DNA from: Bimuria novae-zelandiae CBS 107.79 | Lineage: Eukaryota; Ascomycota; Dothideomycetes; Pleosporales; Didymosphaeriaceae | Direction: 5' to 3' | Length of the DNA: 64,000 nt | Assembly (NCBI GenBank): GCA_010015655.1 | Contig: ML976712.1 | Coordinates: 165,446 to 229,445, forward strand | Program-made: the position numbers and the translations under genes | Shown: piece by piece, positions 1 through 12,022 of the stretch | Position numbering within the stretch: position 1 is the first letter of the stretch | How the letters are laid out: the number at the start of each line of letters is the position of its first letter | The notes under the pieces: model-generated | What the model was told of the DNA's origin: nothing | Databases searched by the model: none | What the model saw: only the letters and a program-made list of their open reading frames with translations

Positions 1-1439
1 GCCTAAAGGAGCTAGTAGCTGCCTCTACCCTCTATAATTACCTTATATAGATACTAAAAAATTTAGCCACGCTAAGCCTTCGCCCTAATATAGTTAGGAC
101 TAGCTATAACTTAACAACCACTACCTACACTATAGATAGCGATAGCGGTCTTACCGCCTAGCCTTAAAAGACGTAGGCAAGTGTGGCGTCCGCCTTCTAC
201 GAAGATAGCAGATACACGACTATAGCTAGCAGTAGGAAATTTACATCTGCGACTAAGTAGTAAACTATACCTAAATAGGTAGTAGACCTACAGATCCTGC
301 TTATAGTCGCGAACCTAGCTAACTAATTAGGCTAGACCTCTGCCTTCGCTATACGAATAGCTATCTATACTGCTATAAGGCTCAATCTTAGCGCTATCCC
401 CACGGCCACAAGGACCCGCACTAGGTGGGCTATCACCCCTACCTCTAATAATATATAATAGTAACTTATAGAACAGGAAAAGAAGGAATTAATAATAAAA
501 TCTATTAAAGCTAACAGCGCTAAGTTGCCTACGCGATAGGTTAACTACGCCGTATCTAGAGTACCTAGTAGCTACCACTTACTACTAGGGGAAGACGTGC
601 CCTACTCCCTCTAGATAATAGCGGAAGAGGCCTATATATAGACAAAATAACACCCTATAAACTGCTGCCCCTCCTAACACGGCCCTAATTAATTTAAACA
701 CACTACCTAGATAGTGTCCTTTAAAAAGCCTGCGGCGGCTTTTTGCCTCTTTAGTGCCAGCGACCTATCCCGCGAGATAAGCAAGAAGCAGGCTATAGAA
801 CGCTATAACCCTAGCTATTAAGGCTATTATAACGCGGCACGCTACACACGCGCACCCCACTATTATAACTATAAAAAAAAATCTAGTAAGCACGAAGGCC
901 TAATAGGAGATAACTACGCTTATAAGTAATAATACCCTAACTATCGCGGCCTACACACCGCAGACAACCCTACCTACTTAGTTAAACCTAGGCGAGTAAA
1001 TAGTCGCATTATTTAACTAACTCGCCGCAAAATAGTAACACTAAGACACGCTAGATAAAAGGCCTTTAACTAGCTATATAACTTATAGCCTTAACCCGAG
1101 CTCACCGCCTAGGGCCAAGATACCTCCCCTAGCAGAGAAGATAATACCAGACTAAAGCAGGAACTAGTGGCCCTAAGCCATCGTCCCCTAAGGGGACCTC
1201 AACAATTAACCCCGTACCCTGATACCTCCTCACGATAAGTGGCCCCACGCTTATTAAGTAGGCCTGTACGATCCTCTGCGCTAATTAGCGATAGCCTAAA
1301 CCTCGCCGCACTCTCTACTAGAAGCGTAAGACAGGATAATTATATCTAGTTTTCCTTATAAGAGGACTAGACTATAGACAAATCTTTAAGTTAATAAGGA
1401 ACAACCGCCGCAGACTTACCCTATATAAAGACCTTAATA

Positions 1440-2100
1440 TTAAAGTATACTAAATAAATATTAATAGAAGTAGCTTAGCACACATAGCCGCCCTTAAGAT
1501 CGCTTTTATAGAGGGCATTAACATTATTTATATATAAGAGCCAGCTACCTGGCTAGGCACACGCACTTTAAACCACCCTGGCTATAACTTTTACCTACTA
1601 GTAGATAGCTAGGATAGCCAGGAGATCTAGGAGGTAGAACGCCCCTAGGTCCTTATCTTTACCTATAAGGGTAATTAATTAAAAATTACACTACGCACTC
1701 TACTTTATAACTAGGATATATAGTAGATTAATATTAATAAAATTTTAATACTTAATGCTTACTAGGCGCTATAGACTACGCCTGTTCTTAACTATATTAC
1801 CTACCTTACCCTACCTAACAGGTGCCTTGCTAGGGGCGACCTTAACGCTAAATATAATATATTTAAGCCTAGAGCCACGACTACACACGGCGGTGCTGAA
1901 CTAGCCTAATAAGCTATAAATAGCAGCATGGACTATATTGGCAAGCCTAGAGTTCCCACCCACCGTGCGGGGCATGTTATAGACCTCTCCTTTTATAACA
2001 TCCCCTTCGCTACCACAGCTATACAATCGGACATGAACTACGGCTCAGACCACAACACGCTAGTTACTATAATACCTAAAAGGGGACAGGAGCCGCTTGA
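1440..2100 (+). pseudogene. LINE endonuclease domain (decayed)
   Basis: The translation shows the usual order of an exonuclease-endonuclease-phosphatase domain: NRSSLAH, an aberrant I-x-EP motif (the Gln is a stop), a Pro-Gly-Tyr block, then RGDLNAKYN (normally GDFNAHH), PTHRAGHVIDL and a GSDHNTL end. In the family this domain nicks target DNA to prime reverse transcription. Several stops interrupt it. Confidence 0.8.
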
Positions 2101-2619
2101 CTAGTTCTAATATAGGGTCCCTACTATAAAGCTCCTGCTATTTATTAACGTTATCGCTAATAGGATAAAGGGCACTCTTAGCTTAGACAGGCCACGCACC
2201 TACAAGCACGTTAACAAGCGCGTTACTACCTTAGAAGAAGTCCTTACTAACGCCCTAAAGATGGCAGGCAGGAAGAAAAGAGGGATAGGCTATTTAGCGC
2301 CCTAGTAAACAGACGCCTGTAAACAAGCTTACTAGGCACACTTAAACTCGCTAGACAGCCACACTAGCTAAGGCCCTTTTAAGGAGACGCGCACTTTCCT
2401 AGCAATAGTCTATAAAATAAAGAAGGAATACTAGTAACACACTATAGATAATATAAAAGATAACTAGGAACTATTCTAAATTATTAACTAGTATAAGCTA
2501 GAACCTACTAGAACCTAGGCACTAATAGTCTTTAAAGGCATAAAGGCGACTAAAGACAAAGATAAGGCTAAGATGCTTCGACAAGCACTGCTCTATAGAT
2601 TCACGGCGAAGAACGACCT

Positions 2620-3540
2620 ACCAAAACTACCCTCCCTACAAGAGAACCCCACTATCCCTTAGGACACGTACCTATTTATTAAAGAGACGGAACGCTACGT
2701 GATTAAGGTCTCTAGCACCTTACTAGGCGCTAATAGTATAACTATCTAACTGCTTACAGCATGCTAGAACTATATTAAATAGTACGTTTGCGACATCTAC
2801 CGCGACCTACTTAAACTTAATTATTATCCTATCGCCTGGACAGACGGGGAGATTGTGTTTATTAAGAAGCTTAGCAAGAAGGACTACACGGTCCTAGGCT
2901 CTATAAGACCCCTCGCCATGCTACTCTACTTTAGAAAGAGATTTAAAAGGATTACCGCCTAGCGTATAGCCCACTTAGCTGTGCTGCACAGCGTACTAAG
3001 CCCCTAATATAGGGGGGCTCTACTAAAAAGGTTAGCCATAGACTTAATTGCCGCCTTTACCTATAAAGTAGAACTAGCCTTTAGTAAAGGCTAGTACGTT
3101 ACTATAGTTACTATAGACGTGCTTAGGGCCTTTAATGCCCTCCTCGTTAACTAACTACTATACTAAATAAAAGGATAAGACTAGCACTAGAAAGTCCTTA
3201 TACTTACGCGTAATATTCTTACGAACTAACACATACTTGTTCGCTATGGTAAATACCAATCTGGCCGCCACCCAGTGGCTTACGGCACCCCACAGGGCTC
3301 CCCCTTTTCACTTGTTATCTACATGCTATACCTGGCGGAACTCCTCCTCCAGGACACCACGCTGCAATTCGGATATACTAACAATATCTACCTATATAAA
3401 GCCTCTCACAGCCTTAACCTTAATGTTAAACAACTCGCTAAAGACATTTATAAGATTAACAAATATAGCGTAGATAATAAGATTACTTTCTTACTAGATA
3501 AGCTTAAAATAATCTACCTTATATGGTAGAAAGGAGACTA
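2620..3540 (+). pseudogene. LINE reverse transcriptase domain (decayed, catalytic Asp pair lost)
   Basis: Recognisable blocks include the K-DYTVLGSIRPLAMLL region (about 2880-2935), TIDVLRAFNALL (about 3110-3150, normally LDI-GAFD) and YGTPQGSPFSLVIYMLYL (about 3280-3335). The catalytic YxDD box reads Y-T-N-N at about 3375-3386. GAC/GAT to AAC/AAT is a G-to-A change, as expected from RIP acting on the other strand. The enzyme cannot be active. Confidence 0.85.
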
Positions 3541-4489
3541 CGCCCCTCCCTGTATTATTAATAAGAACCTTACTATACACCCTATTCTCCTTACAAGTGA
3601 GAATAGGGCCCTGCGCTAGCTAGGCGTGTAGTTTAACTAAAAGCTTATCTTTAAGGCCTACGTCGCGATCCGCGCTATTAAGATAAAGGTAGTTGCATAT
3701 TATATCTATAGCCTAGCTTAGATTAAACACGGCCCCCTACTAGAATCCCTTCGCAAGACAATGATCTCCTGCGTCCTCCCACGGCTCCTGTACGGCGCGG
3801 AGGCCTGGTACAGAGGCAGGACAAAGCCCTCTAGAATTATATGCTAATTAAGAAGCGCTAAGGTAAGCACCTAACTAGGCTAGCACATTAACGCACTTAA
3901 TAAAGTCTTTAAGTAGGTATATTGTCGCGGTGAGCAGAGCTGGACAGTACGTAGGGAAATTAAAGGATTAAACTAAGGTTATACTATCTAGGAACTACAG
4001 AAGATATAGGTGCGCAGGCACAAACAACACTAGTCCTGAATAGGTAGAAGGTAAGTCGCAACCATGCCAAGGTAAGAGCAACTATCTTGTAAGGTAAGGG
4101 CCATAAACCGTGACATATATAGAGCTATCGTACTAGCCTATTAGACTACACCTACCACCGTTGTCTTCCAGGACGCAGGACTCCCTTTAGTAATAGTAGC
4201 ACCTAAGACATATAAGCTTTGCTTCGCGGCATACTTACTAATAATTAATAATAAACACTTGCTAACTACTAGGACCCTTTTACCTATAGTTAGAAGAGGC
4301 CAAGGCGCAGGCCTCTTATAAAGAGCCTACTTAAAGGTATAGCAACTCGCACAGATCTTTAACCCAGTACCCTAACCAGAGTTCCGCGCCCCCCACTACT
4401 CCCCTAGAAGCCACACTAACCCCACAGGCTAAGTAGCTAAGAAGGACGCCGCCTATTACTTTAAGGAGTAGTAGGCTCTCCTCTCGCTA

Positions 4490-4905
4490 ACCGCTATTAT
4501 TATCTTCTTAGATAGCTCTAAATAATAGATTAACGGCGTTAAGCACGTCACATATGGCTACGCCGTATATAAAGGGCAGGCCTTTACCCTATAGGGTAAT
4601 AGCTTCCTTAACCCTAGGTCCTACGTTTTTAATACTAAAGCTATTAGCGCGTGTTAAGGACTCGCCTACACACTTAATACACTCGCCTACTAGCTAAGAC
4701 GTATATATATATATATTAATAGCACTTTTATTATATAGTGCATAAGAGGCAACCTGTCCCCCTCCTCGTAGTGGGCGTTTATTAGGTGCCAGGAGACAAT
4801 AGAGAATCTAGACATTACTGTCTAGTGGGCCCTAGGTCACTGCAAATTAGAAGGGAATAAATTAGCAAATTAGCTAGCTAACGACGTAGCAAAGTCCCTT
4901 TAACC
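4490..4905 (+). pseudogene. LINE RNase H domain (decayed)
   Basis: The frame reads a Leu-Asp-Ser-Ser start (normally TDGS), NGVKHVTYGYAVYKG, a degenerate AKAI region, an Ile-rich strand, SPSS-WAFIRCQE and WALGHCKLEGNKLAN. This is the order of a LINE RNase H (Asp-Glu-Asp with WxPGHxxIxGNExAD). Stops replace several Trp and Gln codons. Confidence 0.75.
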
Positions 4906-5594
4906 TCTATACGGCATGGCAGCTAAGCCCACAGTCTTAGGCCTTAAGTTAGACGTCCGCGCCCACACTAGGAGCGCTGAGATAGACTAGTGGCGCGCCC
5001 GCTCGCCCAAGTTGTCAAAATGGTACATGCAGTGGGACCTCACTTACCACCTTGTAAAACAGCTAAAGGAGCTCACCCTCTAACGACCAGCGCTTGCTAA
5101 GCTGCTGTCCATGCGCACCCGCCACGGACACTACGCCTAGTACCATAAGAAGTTCAGGCACGAAGACGCCGTCACTAAATGCCCCTGCGGGGCAGACCTG
5201 GCGCCTGACCACATTGTACACTGCCCACGATCAGTTCGAAAGTTCCGCTACTGGCCGAAACGGCCAGCGTGCCCCCTAAGCACCACCAGGGAGGGCGTGG
5301 AATACCTGAAGGCACTTAAGCCAAAAGATTTCCAACTTCTACTGGAGCTTGTTAACCCTATAGAATAAGTCTATATGTATAATAGATACACCCTGACACC
5401 TCAGCCTATAGGCAAGAAGACAAGGATTTGGCCCCCGCATGGAGGGGGGCGGACTCTCACAAGCCACTGCAAGAGATGGCAATAGCTACATAGTAAGAAA
5501 CGCCCTCACCACTTTAGCTAGCCCTAAATGGTTGCTCGGCGCGTCTCCATGCCCCATGGGAGGCTAGAACATTATGTTCCTAGACGTTAATCAA

Positions 5595-5612
5595 TACTAC
5601 TACTACTACTAC
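5595..5612 (+). repeat. (TAC)6 tract, LINE 3' tail
   Basis: Six uninterrupted TAC units end exactly where LINE-like sequence stops and unrelated coding sequence begins. Fungal LINEs commonly end in such short tandem tails, so I take this as the 3' boundary of the insertion. Confidence 0.7.
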
Positions 5613-8600
5613 GACTTCCTGGAAGGTATCTTCTCAAACGAGAGTCGTAGTGGCAATTTTGCTCTGCCAATACTGGATGCAAGTGTCCGATTCTGTTGTC
5701 TACGGAACTCGTCACAACTGCAGCCGAGTGCGATGAGTCTGGTCACGGAGTGTCATATGGTAAATCTCCGGCATCTGAGAATGCCGATTGGACATCGTCA
5801 TTGTAAACTGTAAAGATCACTTTCACATATTTAATCTACTGCAGTCCTCTTTCACCACCGACATTCGTATAGCGAAGACGACAAGGCGCCCAAAATACGA
5901 AAAGAGCTAGACGAGCCCCTTACTGCGTTACCAGAGCGCATCCGCGTCAACTCAAAGTATCTGATCCGGATTCTAAAGGAGGTAACAGGAGATACCTTTG
6001 GTGATCGATCCGACAACCCTTTGGTAATTATACGTCCATTCAAGCCGCTATTCTATCACGAAGAGTAGCTACGTGCATATCTGAAGAGGGTGCAGAGCAG
6101 TTCCAATCAGAGTGAACCGGAACCATCGACCACCACTCCAGCAAAGGTAGGCATCTGCAAGTGTCTACGGTCAAAATATCGAATGTTAATTGATGCCTTA
6201 TGGGGAAAATTCGACCGATGCGAATGATACTGATAGCGAAGAAGTCGATGAAGTCCTTAGATGCTTACTCACGTTTCTTGAGGGTTGCAAGGAATATTTT
6301 GCTAGTTTCGAACCCGGTTCTCAGCTGACCGATCGAGACGGAATACACGCAGGTGCCAGGGTCAGATATCAAGACCTTTGGCACTTGTTCAGGCCCGGAA
6401 CGTATGTCAAAGTCAAGAAAAGCCCACAAACTCTGTGTCGAGTTCTACAATCGACATCCGGGCGGGGCTTGCTTTCTAATCCATTAATATTCGGAGACGA
6501 CGCATGGAAGCTGCCAAATGGTAGGCCTAGGGACAACACTTTCAGCAAATTCGCAGTAGACTTCTACTACATGGACTTCGATGGCAAGAAATGGGGCCCA
6601 TGTCAACATCGCATTGAGGTGGAGCCATTCGAGGGGACAAAAGAGGTCACTGCATTGGAAATTTGGCCTGCCAAGTACGACGTTCATGCCCAGAATTTAT
6701 TGAAAAGCAGGAGTATTACCGGGCTGCGCTTTACTCAAGCCAAGCAGGCGAGCCACATGTACTACAAGGGCCGCACAATGATCACAACTCCAATGGGCGA
6801 GCCGATCAAGAAAGTTCTCCATGCGGTAGATGTCGACAGTCCAGTCGTGATTGATTTCGACCAACGCTTCAATTCAATCCCGATTGGCGACCCAAGATCG
6901 GATGGGAAGAAACTGCACAAGCTACATCCTACGAAACTAGCGAGCAGACACCGTCCGATATGGTCAAATGCAGCACAACCGGCGTATGCGCAACGGCTAA
7001 CTGTTGCATGAACGAAAACATCATTAACGATTTCCATTGGGATCAACAGCTATCGAAGGATTTTGTGGCGCATAGAGCTAAAAGCTTAAAGGAGGCTGGC
7101 CTTACAGAAGATGAGCTCCTCCCGGAAGACGCTAAACTATTGCCCAACAGAGTGTTTGGCTTCATCCTCAGAAGCCGCAAATGGGGTAAGAATGCAAACT
7201 TTACATAGTCAACTTCTCGGCTAATGAAACACAGCAAGCTTGCATGTAGATCCACTGAAGCCGGTTAAGGAGGACAAATACGGTTTTGACAGGCTAAAGA
7301 TCAACGCCGTTCACAAGAGCGTGATTCAGGGACTGGTGCAGACGCACTATGGTGGACGATCTACCGATACCCAGGAGGAAGACGGTTATGGTTTCGACAT
7401 TGTGCAAGCCAAAGGTAAGTTCCACCGTCGATTCTCTTATCTGTAATGATCTAATCTCGTAGATTAGGCAAGGGCTTAATCATACTCCTTCATGGCGCAC
7501 CAGGTGTTGGGAAAACATCGACGGCAGAATGTGTTGCCGCGCTGTACGCGAAGACCTTGTTTCCAATCACATGTGGTATGTACTCCCAGATGCGTGCTGT
7601 AGCTTAATATCATGCTTAAGCTGCGTAGATGATCTTGGAATGACGCCGTCTGAGGTCGAGGAGCACTTGGACTTCAATTTCCAACTAGCTGAGTCGTGGG
7701 GCTACGTTTTACTGCTCGACGACGCCGACGTCTTCCTAGCGGAGCGAGGACACTCAGACGTAAAGCGCAACGCACTCGTATCAGGTACGCTGAACAAATA
7801 ATGTAAAGAATTGAGACTAACTTTGCCAGTGTTTCTAAGAGCATTGGAATATTATCGCGGCATACGGTTTCTTACCACTAACCGTGTAGGCACCATTGAC
7901 GAAGCATTCAAGTCCCGGATTCATGTGAGGCTACTTTACGGAACTCTGGACTGGGCTCAGATCCAAGCGATATGGGAAAGCTACATCGATAAGCTCATCA
8001 GTCAAGGCCGGGTAGAGACAAACAAGACTTCCATCGTGGCGTACGCTGAGGAACTCTACAACAGACAGGCGGCAAACAATGCGAAAAACCAGTGGAACGG
8101 ACGCCAGTTACGCAACGCGTTCCAGACGGCGGTCGCAATTGCTGAATACAGCATGCTGGAGGGCGATCAATCAATGGCCAGGAAGCAAAGCCTGTACTAG
8201 AACGCCGACATTTCGACATTGTTGCTAAGACCACAGTTGAGCTTGATGAATACCTTCAAACGACGTCAAAGCTGTCGGCAACGAACAATGCTCTGGCAAA
8301 AGGCTTGAGGAACGACACGTATCGCGGAATGCCCCAAGTAGATCCCCCGAACACCTCTGCACCTCAGATGCCTTTGCAACAACAGCCTTTCCAGCCTTAC
8401 CAGGCTATTTACAGTCAGGGTTTGAACAATCTATCGCACCTAAGCGGAGCTTACCCGCCGCAAACTCATGGCGTCCAAATGAATCCGCAGCTACAGCCAG
8501 GCCAGCATCAAGGACTCCATACGGGATTCATTGCCCAAAACCATCAAGGTTCGTTACAAGCACAGACAGTCATGCAGCAACCGGCTCATAGCTTCGTGCA

Positions 8601-8850
8601 ATTGCAGTCAACCCCTAATCAGGTCAATCCGAACTTGCAGCAGCAGCCGTCGCAGTCAAATCCGAATCAACAGTACCAATCTCCCAACTATCAGCTAGGG
8701 CTCGCACCCTCTCCCACGCCCCAATATCAAGTATACTCGAACATCCAGGGCATAGCTCACCAGGTCCATCACACGCAAGGGAACATAACGGAAACGCAGA
8801 CTCCTAGGAACATGGCAGACGCACAAACTGTTCCTGGCCCCCAAGCTTAG
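5613..8850 (+). pseudogene. Broken fungal AAA+ ATPase (DUF7025-type N-terminal region plus AAA domain)
   Basis: Family members pair an N-terminal DUF7025-like region with one AAA ATPase domain; their substrates are unknown. Exon pieces read PLVIIRPFKPLFYHEE, then LRCLLTFLEGCKEY, VFGFILRSRKW, GLIILLHGAPGVGKTSTAE (Walker A, about 7474-7530), a DDADVFLAERG Walker B (about 7717-7749), RNALVSVFLRALEYYRG and FLTTNRVGTIDEAFKSRIH. A Gln/Pro-rich tail ends at 8850. Good introns with matching phase lie at 7187-7234, 7415-7467, 7576-7628 and 7785-7829, and a weaker one at 6161-6236. Damage seen: an in-frame TAG at 6066-6068 between HEE and LRAYL (CAG to TAG would do it), a frame change between about 6855 and 6905, and another near 8150-8185. 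The N-terminus appears lost where the LINE tail abuts. The frame changes could be assembly errors; the stop is harder to explain that way. Confidence 0.8.
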
Positions 8851-9149
8851 GCTGTGTAGGCCGTGGTATTGTGGAGAACAGAGTCTTGATTCGTTTGTTA
8901 AAGGGTACCGGACCGATACGTTTCCTAGAGCGACTTCAATGTTTTCTTAATTTAACTGTACGTGAGAAGCACAGTCCATTTTTCGACGACAAAGCTCACT
9001 GGCATGGGTGCATGGGTGTAGATGACATCATTTCTAGCCGATGTATATTTCTCTAGAAATTTTCATGAAGCAACCATCCCATGCCCTTCAGTTTCCATCA
9101 CTCGTGGAAGATCCGAACGGGTGCGTCGATGCGGCCACCAAGCGATGAA

Positions 9150-9742
9150 TCAGAGCCCGCTAAGCTCATCCCGCCTACAAGCACCATAGTGAAGAAGGCT
9201 GTGTGCAGGAGGAGTATTATCCTTCATCCTTATCTGCAAAGCCGTTGTCGTGCTAGAGGTCGGATATCGCGTGATGTGGCCTTGCTTGCTTACGGAAGCA
9301 ATGTCTGCAGCAATTATGAGTCCGTATTTGCCGCCAATGATGGTCGCCTTTTCCTTAGAATCTGGTAGAGAGACTACCGCTACCCCGGAAGTGAAAGCAA
9401 CATATCTAAGAACTGGTCAGATGCCAAGCGAAGAATCCGTTCTGGTCACGTGACTCACTGGACGAATGGAGCGTTGTGCAGACCGCCGTCGAACTTGGGA
9501 GGTAGAATGGTAAGAGTGAGATTGGTCGGATCGCCCAATTGCTGCGCTGCTGTACCTGCAGTTCCTGGATCCGTAGATATATCGAAAGGCCGGGTGATCT
9601 GCCAGCATTCGATAGTCGACCGTCCATTAGCTGCACCAATTGCGGTGATGTTGAGGTGTTTCTCTTGAGCCGCCGCATTAATGAGAAAGAGCTGAAGAAG
9701 GAAGGCGATTAGGCACAGCGTCGTACGGGCGTGGACTCCCAT
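9150..9742 (-). CDS. Small secreted protein, 179 aa, candidate effector-type
   Basis: Two exons, 9742-9459 and 9405-9150, flank a 53-nt intron (GTGAGT...TTAG, 9458-9406). The joined frame is 180 codons including TGA. Residues 1-25 form a clear signal peptide (LCLIAFLLQLFLINAAAQ). The mature protein carries N-x-S/T sites, an ECWQ box, a GGLHNAPF-Q box spanning the intron, GLIIAADIA, GHITRYP and a C-terminal Cys. This block order resembles a widespread family of small secreted ascomycete proteins of unknown function; I know of no enzymatic motif in it. It is monoexonic-looking only if the intron is missed. It lies between the broken ATPase and the rhodopsin-domain gene, divergent from the latter. 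A role at the cell surface or in host contact is inference only. Confidence 0.8.
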
Positions 9743-10337
9743 GTTGACAGATGCGATGTACGACAGGCTACAGGGAGATGGTTGGTGAGAAGGCTAAAGA
9801 TAAAGGCACTCGGGGTGGTGAATTTAAAATGCAACGCTCTTACTAGCAAATGGGAAGGCGCGGTTGGGTTGGCGCTTGCCAGACCCGTACCCCGCACGGA
9901 TACGAGGAATGCGTTTGCTATTATTCGCCTCAACCCGTAGACGGTTCAGCCCGCGGAAAGCTCTTGCTAAGATTAGGCCTTTTTTGGGAAGTAATATAGC
10001 CGGCTACTAGGGTTCTCCCGCAGTGCAGCGGACACGATATCCCGACAATATGGAACGCCATTGAGGACCCCTGTCATACAGTCCACCCGTTCAGCTCTTC
10101 CTTTCCATTGCACGCACTACGCGTATATGCCGCTGTTCTCCGCTTACCCATCTACTTGATATCAGCCTGGCCTGTCAAAGACTAGGCAAATGAGTGGCAC
10201 AGCAACTGGGACCATTATCGGTGAAGCCGGATGACGAAGGCTGCCCCTACAATGCCGCGTATTATAAGCATTTCTTGTTCGCTTGCTGCCGTCTCTCCGT
10301 CAGCTTCTCCACCTCACTATTCATGTAGCGGAAGATC
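9743..10337. other. Intergenic region between divergent genes
   Basis: It holds the upstream regions of the secreted-protein gene (-) and the rhodopsin-domain gene (+). I see no convincing open frame, RNA gene or repeat. Confidence 0.5.
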
Positions 10338-11673
10338 ATGGCTGCCACGGCGGCCGCTGCGCCCCCACCAGGGCTTGTTTCCAACTTCGAGGATCCACCC
10401 TCGAGTGCCCAGACTGTCTACATTGTCATGAGCGCATGCCTTGGCTTGGTCACGCTGCTCGTTGCCATACGCATCTACACTCGAGCCCGGATAACCAAGT
10501 CACTTTGGTGGGATGACTGTGAGTTCTTTCCATAAATCCCTCTCTGATGCTTCCACTTGACTGAGCAATTTTCAGGGGCAAGTCTACTGGCTTGGGTAGG
10601 TCAAGAGATTCCGGGAGAATATTAATATAATTCTGAAGGACTTTGCGTAGGTCTTCTTCATTGCACTGCTTGTGGTAACTTTCGGCGCAGTCGAGAATGG
10701 CGGAGGCGTCGACATATGGAACGTACGAAAAACAAAATACGCGCACTTCATTAAGGTAAGCAAGATTCATATGGCGAGACCTAGCTGACAGCGCGTGAAA
10801 GTATTGGAACAACATCATGATCATGGCACGTGTGGACATCACATTGGCTAAAGTCGCTATCCTTCTGCTCTATCTGCGCGTCTTCGTCCCTCGTCAAACG
10901 GATTCTCGCCAGATGTGGTTCTGGATATGGTTCATGGTGGTGTTCAACGTTGTATACTGCTTGGTGCTCATTCTCCTCATACAACTGCAATGCGTTGGAC
11001 ACAAAACTCCACAGGCAAACGGCAGTTGTCTTGATCAGCACGTAGGTTCTCGCTACTACACTCTTCTTAAGTTCAGCGCTAACCTGAGCGTGCGACTCAG
11101 TTACTATTGATTACTGCTTCTGTTATCAACGTCATTACGGAATTCGCGATTCTGCTGGTCGCCATTGTAGCAGTCTGGGGCCTTCACATGCCCCTGGGAA
11201 AGAAAGTTGCCTGTGTGGCTGTCCTAAGCTTCGGGTCAGCGTAAGTGGACGCTAATTGTACCACATGATCATTGGACTGAGTAAACCCAGTGGAATCGCC
11301 TTCAGTCTCGCCCGCTTGATCTGGCAATCGTTGATGAAGAATACCAACCCAACGGTCTACAACATGACAGTTATCATGCTAGCGTATGTCCTCAATATTC
11401 TTTAGCATATTCTTTCATTTCTGACCCATATACAGTACCGCCGAAACAACCGTGGCAATCATGGCAGGTTGCATGCCGTTGCTTTCCACCTTCTACAGAT
11501 ACCATTTTTATCACCGACACAGCCCGATCACATCTCATCGAAGCTCATTCCCAGACTCCGGAGGGAACAGGCATGCGAAGAAAGCACACCATCCGCTGAG
11601 TATTTCTACAACAGAGTTAGTGAGCAGGGATGTGGCTTTGGAAGAGCTGCATGTTATGCCCTCAATCCGGTAA
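10338..11673 (+). CDS. Integral membrane protein, fungal rhodopsin-like (seven-TM) domain, 338 aa
   Basis: Seven exons with phase-matched junctions: 10338-10518, 10576-10595, 10651-10755, 10802-11041, 11101-11240, 11291-11383 and 11436-11673. They sum to 339 codons including TAA. The product starts MAATAAAAPPPG and has a first TM (VYIVMSACLGLVTLLVAIRI), then the family hallmark WWDDW split by intron 1. Further TMs follow: VFFIALLVVTFGA, VAILLLYLRVF, WIWFMVVFNVVYCLVLILL, VINVITEFAILLVAIVAVW, VACVAVLSFGSAGIAFSL and TVIMLATAETTVAIMAG. The C-terminal tail is hydrophilic and cytosolic. Length and layout fit the fungal rhodopsin-domain family (PTH11-like in general shape, without a CFEM domain), whose ligands are mostly unknown. 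A GTAAGA donor overlapping the stop (11670) could instead splice to a short extra exon near 11737. Confidence 0.85.
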
Positions 11674-12022
11674 GAGCGTCCGGTAACCCTGCGGGGAAGA
11701 TGTAATGCTTGACGGCTTCTCCTTTTCGAATCCAGTTCCAACCGCTAGAAGACATACAACGTATGTATGTATTCTTTGTACATGGTCTATTTATAGCTCA
11801 CTCGAGGACACTGAGAGCATGTGTCGTGCTGAAAGCGCTCAGAAACGCACATCATGGCCATGCGGGACGCATATAAAACATGTTTCTGATGAAGAGAAGT
11901 AATGAAATGTCTATGAGCATGTAGTCACCTTCTAGCACATTTTCAATTAATTTTTAATGAAGCAGTACATGAGCGTTGGGAAAACGAAATCTGTGCCACC
12001 TTCAAATGTTCGAATATCACCT
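11674..12022. other. Intergenic, convergent 3' regions
   Basis: This lies between the ends of the rhodopsin-domain gene and the broken secreted-type gene. Nothing recognisable was seen. Confidence 0.5.

Larger units (their letters stand above)
1..5612 (+). mobile_element. RIP-degraded non-LTR retrotransposon (Tad1/I-like LINE), 5' end outside the window
   Basis: A LINE copy read on the + strand. Conceptual translation, passing over many TAG/TAA stops, gives in order: an AP-type endonuclease (about 1440-2100), a reverse transcriptase (about 2620-3540), an RNase H (about 4490-4905) and a C-terminal Cys/His motif (CPCG...DHIVHCP, about 5180-5230). The last sense stretch ends at a TAA near 5366. 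A (TAC)6 tract closes the element at 5595-5612, as many fungal LINEs end in simple repeats. The base composition is full of TA, ctag and cta, and stops sit where Gln or Trp codons are expected, which fits C-to-T and G-to-A change at CpA/TpG. No long open frame survives, so the copy is dead. The start is not visible; ORF1 probably lies in 1-1000 but I could not define it. Confidence 0.9.

Noticed and set aside
1..5400. Stop-codon reassignment (TAG read as Gln or Trp) suggested by in-frame TAGs
   Set aside because: Intact core genes in the same window use TAG as their stop (AMS1, CCT4, transporter), so the stops in the LINE are mutations.
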